Shown here: positions 1 through 7,117 of the stretch, piece by piece
Layout: each line of letters opens with the position of its first letter
Position numbering within the stretch: position 1 is the first letter of the stretch
Program-made: the position numbers and the translations under genes
Notes under the pieces: model-generated
Seen by the model: the letters and a program-made list of their open reading frames with translations, nothing else
The model's database searches: none
Told to the model about the DNA's origin: nothing
Origin: Candidatus Hydrogenedentota bacterium
Lineage (GTDB): Bacteria > Hydrogenedentota > Hydrogenedentia > Hydrogenedentiales > CAITNO01
Length of the DNA: 11,929 nt
Direction of reading: 5' to 3'
NCBI GenBank assembly: GCA_903922535.1
Contig: CAIXUF010000245.1
Location: 1 to 11,929, forward strand

Positions 1-509
1 ACTGCGAGAACCCCGAACTTTACACCCTCTTCCCCTTCCGCCTCCACAGCGTCGCCAGGCCCGACTTCCAACTCGCCCAGGACAGCTTCGACGCGCGCGT
101 TGAAAAAGCCTTCCACGGCTGGCAGCAGACCGCCATTGAGGCCGCCATGCTCGGCCGCGCCGAAGAGGCGCGGAAGATGCTCGTCGCCAACGCCAAACGC
201 AAAAACGAAGGCAGCCGTTTCCCCGCATTCTGGGGTCCCAACTACGACTGGGTCCCAGACCAATGCCATGGCGGCAACCTGCTCAACACCCTCCAGACCA
301 TGCTCCTGCAGACCGACGGCAACAAGATTCTCCTGTTCCCCGCCTGGCCCAAGGACTGGGACGTGCAATTCAAACTCCACGCCCCCGCCAACACCATTGT
401 CGAGGGCGTTCTCCGTGCAGGGAAACTGGAACAACTCACCGTGACTCCCGCAGAACGCCGTAAGGACGTGTCGGTGATGGGGGAAATCAGCGACGCTCAT
501 ATTCAGTGA
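1..509 (+). CDS. GH95-like / DUF5703-type glycoside hydrolase, C-terminal fragment
   Basis: The reading frame is open from the window edge (first full codon at 3) to a TGA at 507-509 and gives the last 168 residues of a larger protein. Visible motifs are NPELYTLFPFRL near the left edge, FWGPNYDWVPDQCHGG in the middle, and PAWPKDWDVQFKLHAP followed by a short beta-rich tail ending in VTPAERRKDV. From memory, this order is typical of the end of large secreted proteins with an (alpha/alpha)6-barrel related to GH95 fucosidases, many of which carry an N-terminal DUF5703 domain. The closing segment should be the C-terminal beta domain. The catalytic core and any signal peptide lie outside the window, so substrate cannot be judged. 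Gene confidence is high; the exact family is moderately sure. There is a 339-bp gap before the next gene. Confidence 0.8.
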   Translation, partial: CENPELYTLFPFRLHSVARPDFQLAQDSFDARVEKAFHGWQQTAIEAAMLGRAEEARKMLVANAKRKNEGSRFPAFWGPNYDWVPDQCHGGNLLNTLQTMLLQTDGNKILLFPAWPKDWDVQFKLHAPANTIVEGVLRAGKLEQLTVTPAERRKDVSVMGEISDAHIQ

Positions 510-600
510 CTTTGCGCGCAGGAAGCAGCGCAATATGCCGCGTCTGCTGTAGAAAAGCCTGCCAGCCCCTTTCCTTCTGACACACGGAAGGTTGTCAAGA

Positions 601-627
601 GGGCTGCGATGGGAGCCGCAGAACCCC
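601..627 (+). terminator. Hairpin downstream of the partial hydrolase gene
   Basis: GGGCTGCG at 601-608 can pair with CGCAG at 617-621 and, across a two-base bulge, with CCC at 624-626, leaving an 8-base loop. It sits about 90 bases after the stop codon and has no following T-run. It could be a factor-dependent terminator or an incidental structure. Confidence 0.25.
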
Positions 628-671
628 AAAGGGCGGAATGCCCCCGGCTCGAACAGCGGCTCGTCTTTTGC

Positions 672-700
672 TTGACACCTCATACGGACGGGCGTAATAT
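672..700 (+). promoter_or_regulatory. Sigma70-like promoter for the LamG-SGNH gene
   Basis: A perfect TTGACA lies at 672-677, a 17-base spacer follows, and TAATAT at 695-700 matches the -10 consensus at 4 of 6 positions. Transcription would begin near 707, giving a leader of about 140 bases before the ATG at 849. The leader contains the inverted repeat CTGCAT (711-716) / ATGCAG (734-739). No other obvious promoter lies in the 510-848 gap. Confidence 0.5.
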
Positions 701-848
701 CTTTTTCAAACTGCATTCGCGCGGGCATTGCGGATGCAGTTCTTGGCGGGGCGTGCCGCGCCCACAGGACGCGCATCTCCCGCCTGAACGGAACACGTCC
801 CGTCTAAGCGCTGGGGCAACAGACAAAGACGGAGGAAGCGCAGCATTT

Positions 849-2429
849 ATGAATGGCACGGCACGTGAGCAGTCGGGAAAAGTGCGGGGCGCCACGAACA
901 GCGAAAAGCCAACAGGGGTTCTGACGGTTCTTGGCTTTGCCATGATCACATGGGCGGGGGCCGCACTGCTGTTGTTTCTGACGCTTTCGGTCCGCGGGAA
1001 CACGCTGCAGCGCAACGGCAACTGGGTTGCGACAAAGGCGGGCTTTGAGGAGCCTCTCGTGGGCGCCAAGCCGTATGTGACGGGCACGCAGGCCCTTGCC
1101 CAAAACTGCCTGTCCCTGACCGCCTGGAACGGATGCCAGGAGGTCCTGTATCGAAAATCCGTTGTGCCCGAAGAGATCGAATTCCGGATGCTCCTGACTT
1201 CCCAGGACTCATACCTGGTCGTGATATTCAACAAGGATGCCAAGGGCTTCGATGGCATACGGCTGTCGCCGTCCCCCAAAAAGCCCAGCATGCTGTTGTC
1301 CGCCCTGGACTCGGGCCAGTTTACGCGGAAACGCCCCCTGAACCTGAATGTGGCGGTTGGTGCCTGGCAAAGCGTCCGACTGCGCTTTGCGCAGGAGGAA
1401 TTGACCCTCGAGATCGACGGGAAGGAAACTGCACTTGCCGTTCACCGGGCCGACGGACCGACGGGCGTCGGTTTTCGGGCAGGCATGAACGAAGCGCTTG
1501 TCGATGATGTTGGCATCCGTGAATTGAACGTGGATCCCCCGTTCAGGGAGACCTTTTCGGGGCGCTGGCCGTGGGAAGACTGGTTGCGGTTGACTGAGGC
1601 GTTGACTGTCCTGGAATTGCTGCTTGTCCTGGTGTTTCTGCGCTTCTTTTCTTTGGGCCGGATTTTCGGAATGGCAACATCCGTGCATTTGTGCGCCATT
1701 GCCTGTCTGCTTGTCCTGCTTCCGTTCACCTTCTTCGTTCTGGCCCGGCGTTACCCAAGCTTCCTGGAAGGCATGCCGTTCCCCAGCCTCGCGCGCTTTG
1801 GCAAATATGCCCAACAGCGTTTTAGGGAGATAGACGGGAATTGCGCGGAGCCCTCAGACCCCTCCGTCCGAAAAGTGTTCGTGACGGGCTCCTCGCAGAC
1901 ATTTGGAATGGGCGCGCGAATCCGCGCCGAAGGCTGCGTTCCGGCGTTGGAGAGGCTGCTGAACGGAGAAGGGGATGGGCGGAGCCGGTATAAATGCGTC
2001 AACGGCGCCGTGCAGGGAACGCACGCGAATTTCATCGCGCTTCTGTTTGAAGAGCACGCCGCGCCCTGCAAACCGGCGATTGCAGTCGTCAATCTTGGAT
2101 ACAACGACTCCTGTGAGAAAACGCCCTTGGACGAGTATGGCGGATATCTGGCAAGAATCGCGAAAACGGCCAAGGCCGCCAATATCAAACTGATCCTGGT
2201 TCAGGAACCCCGCAACGACGAGGATTCGACCAATCTTCTGCCCGTCTATGACGTAATGGCCCGCGTGGCGGCCGAGGAGGGCGTCCCGTTGGTGAATGCC
2301 AGCGCCTTCTTTCAGTCCCATTTTGACGACGGGTTTATTTGGTGGGACCGGGTGCATCCAACCAGCTATGGCCATCAACTGCTGGCCGAGTGTTTGTGTC
2401 CTTTCGTGAAAAAGGCCGCGCAGGACTGA
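849..2429 (+). CDS. Membrane-anchored LamG-like / SGNH hydrolase fusion protein
   Basis: The protein has 526 residues. I chose the ATG at 849 because GGAGG lies 13 bases upstream and a hydrophobic anchor follows (about residues 23-47). An in-frame ATG at 609 would put the promoter inside the gene and add a non-conserved-looking leader. Residues about 75-225 look like a concanavalin/LamG-type beta-sandwich (EIEFRMLLTSQDSYLVV, then alternating strands and LTLEIDGKE). Two more membrane segments follow (about 252-267 and 275-298). The C-terminal SGNH domain carries all expected blocks: GSSQTFG with nucleophile S349, NGAVQG with G386, GYND with N419, and DRVHP with D500 and H503. The family cleaves or transfers acyl esters, often on polysaccharides or lipids. 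Which side of the membrane the domains face is not resolved. No adjacent gene reveals the substrate. Confidence 0.88.
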   Translation: MNGTAREQSGKVRGATNSEKPTGVLTVLGFAMITWAGAALLLFLTLSVRGNTLQRNGNWVATKAGFEEPLVGAKPYVTGTQALAQNCLSLTAWNGCQEVLYRKSVVPEEIEFRMLLTSQDSYLVVIFNKDAKGFDGIRLSPSPKKPSMLLSALDSGQFTRKRPLNLNVAVGAWQSVRLRFAQEELTLEIDGKETALAVHRADGPTGVGFRAGMNEALVDDVGIRELNVDPPFRETFSGRWPWEDWLRLTEALTVLELLLVLVFLRFFSLGRIFGMATSVHLCAIACLLVLLPFTFFVLARRYPSFLEGMPFPSLARFGKYAQQRFREIDGNCAEPSDPSVRKVFVTGSSQTFGMGARIRAEGCVPALERLLNGEGDGRSRYKCVNGAVQGTHANFIALLFEEHAAPCKPAIAVVNLGYNDSCEKTPLDEYGGYLARIAKTAKAANIKLILVQEPRNDEDSTNLLPVYDVMARVAAEEGVPLVNASAFFQSHFDDGFIWWDRVHPTSYGHQLLAECLCPFVKKAAQD

Positions 2430-2452
2430 CGCGCCGCCCCGCAGCCTGCAGA

Positions 2453-2470
2453 CGGTGACAAACGTCACCG
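2453..2470 (+). terminator. Perfect 7-bp hairpin after the SGNH gene
   Basis: CGGTGAC (2453-2459) and GTCACCG (2464-2470) form a perfect stem around the tetraloop AAAC, 23 bases after the stop codon. There is no T-run. A larger inverted repeat starts two bases later, so the two hairpins may act together as a transcription barrier between the convergent genes. Confidence 0.4.
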
Positions 2471-2471
2471 G

Positions 2472-2543
2472 TGGTCCGGCAGTGGTATGGGGCGATTAAT
2501 TCGTTGGCGCGCCTGGAACTGCGCCCCATTCCCTGCCGGACCA
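2472..2543. repeat. Long two-part inverted repeat between convergent genes
   Basis: TGGTCCGGCAG (2472-2482) is perfectly complementary to CTGCCGGACCA (2533-2543). After a small internal loop (TGGT opposite TCC), ATGGGGCG (2487-2494) pairs with CGCCCCAT (2522-2529). The 27-base apical loop contains the palindrome GGCGCGCC (2507-2514). Nineteen base pairs over 72 bases form a strong stem in DNA or in RNA from either strand. It could be a bidirectional terminator, a small MITE-like or REP-like element, or a structured RNA; the sequence alone does not decide. Confidence 0.7.
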
Positions 2544-2621
2544 TACAGTTCAATCTATCCTGCCCCGCCTGTTCATCCGTCTTCAGATTGGCACAACGAA
2601 CCATCGGCACCCCGCTGTTTC

Positions 2622-2690
2622 AAAAAAAAAATGGGATCGCCGCGCCCAGTGCCCGTTCTTCACTGCCAACTGTCAGCGCTTCCCACGCGC
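2622..2690 (-). terminator. Possible terminator of the HzsA-related gene (U-run)
   Basis: Ten consecutive A bases at 2622-2631 give a ten-base U-run in a minus-strand transcript, 60 bases past that gene's stop. Between stop and U-run the transcript can form CAGTG/CACTG with a 9-base loop, and a weak GGG/CCC pairing directly abutting the run. The U-run is striking in this GC-rich DNA, but the adjoining stem is poor. Confidence 0.35.
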
Positions 2691-5003
2691 TCACTGCATC
2701 ACCGGCGGCGGTATGGCGTCGCCGCTTCGCTGCGCCAATTGCTCCTCCTGCGAATAGGTCCCATAGAAGGCGCCATTGGCATCGAGCCAGAGGTAGATGT
2801 TGCGCCACTCGTCGTCACTCAATGTGACCGTTGCGTGATTGGCGTCCCGCAGGATGGCCGGCAGCGGGCTCATGTCGCTGGGCATTTCACCGGGCCGCGA
2901 CACGATCACGCTGATGCTGTTCTTGCCCCACTCGTACCAGCGCGCATAGGCCTGCAACTGGTTGTACGACTCCGTGAACGATTCGTTCCACCGCGCTGCA
3001 AGTGGCGGCTTGGCCTTTGTGTCGTGGCAGGAGACGCATTTCTGATCCAGGATTGGCTGCACCAGCCGCGGGAAGCTCCACGGCATGGACCCGTCCGGTC
3101 CCGGCGTGATCACCGAGGGCGCGCGCCGCACCGCGGTCACCCCGCCCAAGGACGCGCCCCGCACCTGCCCGGCCGATTCATGGCAACCGAGGCAGCTTCG
3201 CCGTTCGCCCGGCTGCAGGTAGGCCGCCGAGCGCATCCCCTGCACCGCCCGGCCCGAGCCATCGACCGCCTGGAACGCGAGCGGCTTCAGCGCGGGCGCG
3301 CGGAAGTACGCCGATCCGTCCGCCTCGACGGGCACGGTCCCGAGAAACATGCGCCCCGGCTCCGCGTTGGCGTAGCCCAGGCGGGGGATGTTGGCGATAT
3401 GCGTCTCGCTCTTGGGCAGGAGTTGGAAGATGCGCAGCGCCCGGATCTCACGCCCCGGCGGGAACGGCAGATGACTTGTGTACACGTTGCCCAGAAGAAA
3501 CTCGCCCTCATTGCCCATCGCGGGATCGAGAGCGCTTGGCACGACCGGCGGCATTGGGCGCGGCCGTGCGGGAATCGGGTACATGCTCGATATGCCCTCC
3601 CCGCGGTACAGCAATTCCAGATTGCCAAACCGGTCCAGCAGGTACAGGCCCGTCTCCGTGTCCTTCTTGGTGAGCGCGCTCATCCCCGGCAGCGGATCGA
3701 AACTGTAACTGATGAGGAAATAGTTCTCCGACAGCGGCCATGGGCTGTGGTAGTAGGTCGTCGGCCACGTCTTGGGCGCTTCCGCAAAGCACACCTCCGG
3801 CGTGATCGGCTCTATCGCCGCGAAATCGTCGCCGCCGTCGGCCGGGTCGAGCCCCGCCCGCGCCGGGTCGAACAGCACCAGCGATCCGCCCACATTGGCG
3901 TGGTGCGCCCCCGCCAGAAAAGCGACCCGCGACGAGCCGGGAATGGGATGCGCCTGATAGCATGCGTTGATGCGCTGCGTGTAGTTGCCGAAGAGCTGCC
4001 TTGAGTTTGTGCCGTCCGGGTTCGTCGTCCAGATGCCGTGGAAGTGCGCCGCCGACCGGTCCACATAGTCCCAGCGAGTGTAGGCAATCCTGCCGTCGTT
4101 GAGCACCTGCGGGTGCCATTCGCTGGTCTCATGGACCGACAACGCCCGCACCGATCCGTCCGGGTCGCGCCGGTGGAGGGTGTGCGCCGGCAGCGGCTCC
4201 CACGGGTTGTTGCAGCGCGTGAACCCGCCGCGACGCGACGACATGAACGCCAGCGCGCCGTCGGGCAGCGGGCACGGATCAAAATCGTCGTCCGGACCGT
4301 CCGTGAGCTGCCGCAGGTTGTCACCGTTGGCGTCCATGGCGAACAGGTGGAAACAGCGCCGTTCCGGCGTGTAGAAATCCGGCTTGTCTCCGGCCGTGCG
4401 CGCCGCGAACGCGAAATAGATCGTCTTCGCGTCATACGACAGCGCAAGTGTGGTGTAGTTGCCGCGGGGCAGCCGCCCCTGGATCAACTCGCGCGTCTCA
4501 AACGACCGGCCCGTCCGGTCCAGCACATAAACGCCGCCGCCCTCAATGTCGCCATAGTCGTAGTAATAACCGAGATATTCGTGCAGCATCTGGCAGATGA
4601 ACCGGTGCCGCTGCATGAACAACAGCGGACCGTCGCCCAGCAAAGGATTGCGCAAAGCCGCGGCCCGCGTCAGCCAACGCAGTTCGAGGTACAGGCCGCG
4701 CCGCGCTTCCGCGTCCAAGGTCCCCGCGCCCGCCGCCTGCGCCGACAGTCTGGCCAGTCCCGCCCGCTCTGCGGAGTAATCAGGCGCATTTGCCGCGGAA
4801 CTCAGATCCTTCAGAAGCAGCGTCGCGCGCCGGACCGCGTCCCGAAGCGCCTGCTCGCTGTCAAAGGTCCGGTCCCGCCCCGATTCCTGCCGCGCCCAGT
4901 CCTCCTCGACCGTCCGGCGAAACTCCGCGTCAGGCGCGGCATGCCCGGCGGAGGCTGCCGCGAACACCGTCATTGCACAACAACACCAATTCAAAACACG
5001 CAC
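2691..5003 (-). CDS. Secreted di-heme HzsA-related protein with PD40/TolB-like repeats
   Basis: The protein has 770 residues. The GTG at 5003-5001 is preferred because GGAG (complement of 5012-5015) lies 8 bases upstream and a signal peptide follows, with likely cleavage after GHA at residue 22. An upstream ATG at 5096 would bury the signal sequence. The middle holds TolB/PD40-type propeller repeats: LFAMDANGDNLRQLT with M223, DPCPLPDGALAFMSSRR, and GIWTTNPDGTNSRQL around 323-336. Two c-type heme motifs follow, CLGCH at 604-608 and CVSCH at 656-660. From memory, this order (propeller, heme-binding middle domain, C-terminal heme domain) matches the hydrazine synthase alpha subunit and the large HzsA-related family found outside anammox bacteria. 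A periplasmic electron-transfer or redox role is likely; hydrazine synthesis is not implied, since no hzsB/hzsC is nearby. The gene diverges from the alpha/beta hydrolase gene. Confidence 0.9.
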   Translation of the reverse strand: MRVLNWCCCAMTVFAAASAGHAAPDAEFRRTVEEDWARQESGRDRTFDSEQALRDAVRRATLLLKDLSSAANAPDYSAERAGLARLSAQAAGAGTLDAEARRGLYLELRWLTRAAALRNPLLGDGPLLFMQRHRFICQMLHEYLGYYYDYGDIEGGGVYVLDRTGRSFETRELIQGRLPRGNYTTLALSYDAKTIYFAFAARTAGDKPDFYTPERRCFHLFAMDANGDNLRQLTDGPDDDFDPCPLPDGALAFMSSRRGGFTRCNNPWEPLPAHTLHRRDPDGSVRALSVHETSEWHPQVLNDGRIAYTRWDYVDRSAAHFHGIWTTNPDGTNSRQLFGNYTQRINACYQAHPIPGSSRVAFLAGAHHANVGGSLVLFDPARAGLDPADGGDDFAAIEPITPEVCFAEAPKTWPTTYYHSPWPLSENYFLISYSFDPLPGMSALTKKDTETGLYLLDRFGNLELLYRGEGISSMYPIPARPRPMPPVVPSALDPAMGNEGEFLLGNVYTSHLPFPPGREIRALRIFQLLPKSETHIANIPRLGYANAEPGRMFLGTVPVEADGSAYFRAPALKPLAFQAVDGSGRAVQGMRSAAYLQPGERRSCLGCHESAGQVRGASLGGVTAVRRAPSVITPGPDGSMPWSFPRLVQPILDQKCVSCHDTKAKPPLAARWNESFTESYNQLQAYARWYEWGKNSISVIVSRPGEMPSDMSPLPAILRDANHATVTLSDDEWRNIYLWLDANGAFYGTYSQEEQLAQRSGDAIPPPVMQ

Positions 5004-5067
5004 GGTCACATCTCCACTCGTTGTAACTCCAGCCGCAAACGGGAAAGGCTCTTGCCCCACTCTCCTT

Positions 5068-5073
5068 ATCATA
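5068..5073 (-). promoter_or_regulatory. Candidate -10 element for the HzsA-related gene
   Basis: On the minus strand the hexamer TATGAT (complement of 5068-5073) matches the -10 consensus at 5 of 6 positions and sits about 65 bases before the GTG start. No good -35 hexamer is present at 16-18 bases. The nonamer GCCTATGAT occurs again in the promoter of the minus-strand gene ending at 8122, which adds modest support. Confidence 0.3.
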
Positions 5074-5099
5074 GGCCAATTCGCTTCCCAAATCACCTC

Positions 5100-5128
5100 T
5101 TGACACGCTCAATTCATAACCACATAAT
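5100..5128 (+). promoter_or_regulatory. Sigma70-like promoter for the alpha/beta hydrolase gene
   Basis: TTGACA at 5100-5105, a 17-base spacer and CATAAT at 5123-5128 match the vegetative consensus at 11 of 12 positions, with optimal spacing. Transcription should start near 5135, giving a leader of about 115 bases to the ATG at 5251. It lies back to back with the weaker minus-strand -10 candidate at 5068-5073. Confidence 0.7.
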
Positions 5129-5166
5129 AGTCCCATCGGGTGTTTCACTTTTTGGAATGTACTCCG

Positions 5167-5226
5167 CGCACCTGTCGGTCGCATGCAACGTTGAATGTGC
5201 CGTGTAACGGAAATCGATCAGGTGCG
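5167..5226 (+). promoter_or_regulatory. Long-range inverted repeat in the leader of the alpha/beta hydrolase gene
   Basis: CGCACCTG (5167-5174) is perfectly complementary to CAGGTGCG (5219-5226), enclosing 44 bases that include the palindromes GCATGC, AACGTT and ATCGAT. The closing stem ends 24 bases before the start codon and just before the ribosome-binding site (GGAG at 5240-5243). It could be a structured 5' leader. No known riboswitch class is recognised. Confidence 0.4.
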
Positions 5227-5250
5227 GGGACGGGAACGGGGAGAAATCGA

Positions 5251-6936
5251 ATGAGCAAGCAGCATCTTGGATGGAACACGGCTGCCGTTTCACGTCTTGC
5301 ATGGGCCCTGCTCGCGGCTGCCGCATGGTGCGCGCAGGGGACCGCCGCCACCGATTCAGCGGCGCCCACGGCGCAGGCGTTGGACAGGACGGCCTATGAC
5401 GATCCAAACGGCGACACGCACGTGGTGTGTCTCGCCGACGCCTCGCAGTCCTATGAACTGTACATACCGGCTTCCGTGCCGGCGACCGGGCCCGCCCCCA
5501 TCTGCTACGGGTTTGATCCCAGCGCAAACGGGAAAGGCACGCTGCTGTCCCTGGCGGCGGCCGCGTCGGCCAACGGCTGGATACTGGCCGTTTCGAACAA
5601 CGCCTCGAACACGCTGTGGACCACAATCTTCACGGCGCAGGACGCGCTGCTCACCGACACGGAGGCGCGGCTGAATCTTTCGCCGACGCGCCGCTTCGCC
5701 GCGGGCATGTCGGGCGGCGCGCGCATGTCCCTTGCCCTGGCCTTCCGCTATCCCGCGAAGATCTGCGGCACACTGCTGCTCGGGGCGGGCTGGCCGCTCA
5801 ACACGACGCTCAGTCCCAGCACGGACCGGCTCGTCGTGTATATGATCATGGGCACCCAGGACAGCAACTACGCCGAGGACATTCCGGAAACCCAGGGAGC
5901 GCTGGCCGCCTGGGGGATACGTTGTGCCGTGCAAACCTTCGATGGTGGCCATGTCTGGCCTCCCGCAAGCTTGGTTTTGGCCGGATCTCAATGGCTGAAC
6001 AAATATGCCGAAGTTGATCCGAACAGCGGCCTGAAGCCCGCCGTCTGCCCCGAACACAGCCTGTTCTGCCAGCCGCCGTCAACCGTTGACTCGGCATGGG
6101 GCAGCCTGATCAGCGACACGGAGACTGCGCAGTCCGTGTTTGAACACGTGCAAGGGGTGGCTTTGCCCATCGCCGCGGTGGATTGGTGGGGCGTCACCGC
6201 CACCTACAACAGCGCATACGCCCATTGGCTGCCCTGCGATCCCCCGCCGGACCGCTTCACGATCAGCCTTCATCCGGACAACGGGGGAGCGCCCGGCACC
6301 GCCGTTCACGAGGAAACCGTGACGGCCCTTCGCGAGGATCTGCCCAACCTGTACAACCGCAACTACCCCCTTCGTCATTACCACGCCACACTGTCCGCGC
6401 CCGTGACCCTGGCCTCGGGCTGGGTGCGCATTCAGCAGGTCCGCGAAGCGGAGCAGTGCGTGCTGCTTCTCGATTCGCCCACCGGCGACGGGCAGTGCCT
6501 GCTGCGCTCCGAGACCGACGGTGACGTCCCCTGCAACGACGATCTGGCCATATCGCTGGGAACCGAGGAAATGGTCCTGGACGTTGCCGCGTCCCGACGG
6601 TTGGGCGCCCCGCCGCTCACGGTGCAATTCTCCGGGAAAGCGACCGAAAACGTGGTGGGCGTCATCAACTGGCGCTGGGACTTCGGCGACGGCGACATCG
6701 TGGAGGGCAAAGACGAGTCCAGTCCCATCCACACCTACGACGGGGAAGGCGCCTACACCGTGACGCTGACGGTCTCCACCGATCTCAGCACCGCCACTGT
6801 AACAAAGCGCGGTTTCATTGTCGTGACTCAAACGCTTTCCCTGGCCACCCCCGGCCTTCTTGGCGCAACGATTGCCGCCTTTCTCCTCGTGGGCGCGTCA
6901 GCCGTTCGCGCAAAGCGCCGCCCGTGTGATCTGTAG
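5251..6936 (+). CDS. Secreted alpha/beta hydrolase (esterase-like) with PKD domain and C-terminal membrane tail
   Basis: The protein has 561 residues. The ATG at 5251 has GGAG seven bases upstream and begins a signal peptide, with cleavage near residues 32-33. Residues about 65-250 form an alpha/beta hydrolase of the esterase/polyhydroxybutyrate-depolymerase-like type: nucleophile elbow GMSGG with S154, probable acid D204 in GTQDSN, and H234 in GGHVWP. A cysteine-containing beta-sandwich of unknown role follows (about 290-435). Residues about 443-528 are a PKD domain with the hallmark WDFGDGD (476-482). The C-terminus is a hydrophobic segment (535-552) ended by a basic tail (RAKRR). That arrangement resembles surface-sorting signals of the CTERM kind, though no named motif is recognised. 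The enzyme is likely exported and held at the cell surface to cleave an ester in a polymer; substrate unknown. Confidence 0.9.
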   Translation: MSKQHLGWNTAAVSRLAWALLAAAAWCAQGTAATDSAAPTAQALDRTAYDDPNGDTHVVCLADASQSYELYIPASVPATGPAPICYGFDPSANGKGTLLSLAAAASANGWILAVSNNASNTLWTTIFTAQDALLTDTEARLNLSPTRRFAAGMSGGARMSLALAFRYPAKICGTLLLGAGWPLNTTLSPSTDRLVVYMIMGTQDSNYAEDIPETQGALAAWGIRCAVQTFDGGHVWPPASLVLAGSQWLNKYAEVDPNSGLKPAVCPEHSLFCQPPSTVDSAWGSLISDTETAQSVFEHVQGVALPIAAVDWWGVTATYNSAYAHWLPCDPPPDRFTISLHPDNGGAPGTAVHEETVTALREDLPNLYNRNYPLRHYHATLSAPVTLASGWVRIQQVREAEQCVLLLDSPTGDGQCLLRSETDGDVPCNDDLAISLGTEEMVLDVAASRRLGAPPLTVQFSGKATENVVGVINWRWDFGDGDIVEGKDESSPIHTYDGEGAYTVTLTVSTDLSTATVTKRGFIVVTQTLSLATPGLLGATIAAFLLVGASAVRAKRRPCDL

Positions 6937-6998
6937 AAGAGAGCACTATGCCAAAGACCCCGTGCCCGCACCCAAGGAACACCACAGAAACGGCCACA

Positions 6999-7070
6999 GG
7001 AGATTCCTCTGGAATCATGACTGGAACGCCATCGGGAATCACCACGGGAATCACCGCTGGCAGCACCTGT
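6999..7070 (+). repeat. 12-bp tandem repeat, about six degenerate units
   Basis: Units start at 6999, 7011, 7023, 7035, 7047 and 7059. The best two, at 7035 and 7047, read GGAATCACCACG and GGAATCACCGCT. In the frame opened by an ATG at 6948 each unit encodes a tetrapeptide of Gly-x-x-Thr/Ser type (GIMT, GTPS, GITT, GITA). That 72-codon frame runs into the hairpin module downstream and stops at 7164-7166, and its only ribosome-binding candidate (GAGAG) is weak. I treat the stretch as a repeat rather than a gene. Nothing else is identified between 6937 and 6998. Confidence 0.6.
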
Positions 7071-7117
7071 CACTCTCGCGAAGGCGGGTGCGTTCTTTGC
7101 CGGCGGTGTTGTCCGGA

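Noticed and set aside
609..848. N-terminal extension of the LamG-SGNH gene from an ATG at 609
   Set aside because: The extension covers the predicted promoter at 672-700, lacks a good ribosome-binding site and would place 80 unstructured residues before the membrane anchor.
2487..4004. A 505-codon open frame on the plus strand
   Set aside because: It is antisense to the HzsA-related gene, is rich in Arg/Pro/His from GC-biased third positions, has no recognisable domain, and its start lies inside the inverted repeat.
2691..5003. Evidence for an anammox pathway
   Set aside because: Only an HzsA-like protein is present; no hzsB, hzsC, hydrazine dehydrogenase or related genes are in the window, and HzsA-related proteins are widespread outside anammox bacteria.
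5004..5096. Upstream ATG at 5096 for the HzsA-related gene
   Set aside because: The added 31 residues precede a well-formed signal peptide and cover the candidate -10 element; the GTG at 5003 has a properly spaced GGAG.
4038..5207. A 389-codon open frame on the plus strand
   Set aside because: It is also antisense to the HzsA-related gene with Arg-rich low-information sequence, and runs through the divergent promoter region.
6815..7066. An 83-codon minus-strand frame with repeated VIP peptides
   Set aside because: It is the complement of the 12-bp tandem repeat and of the end of the hydrolase gene, with no ribosome-binding site.
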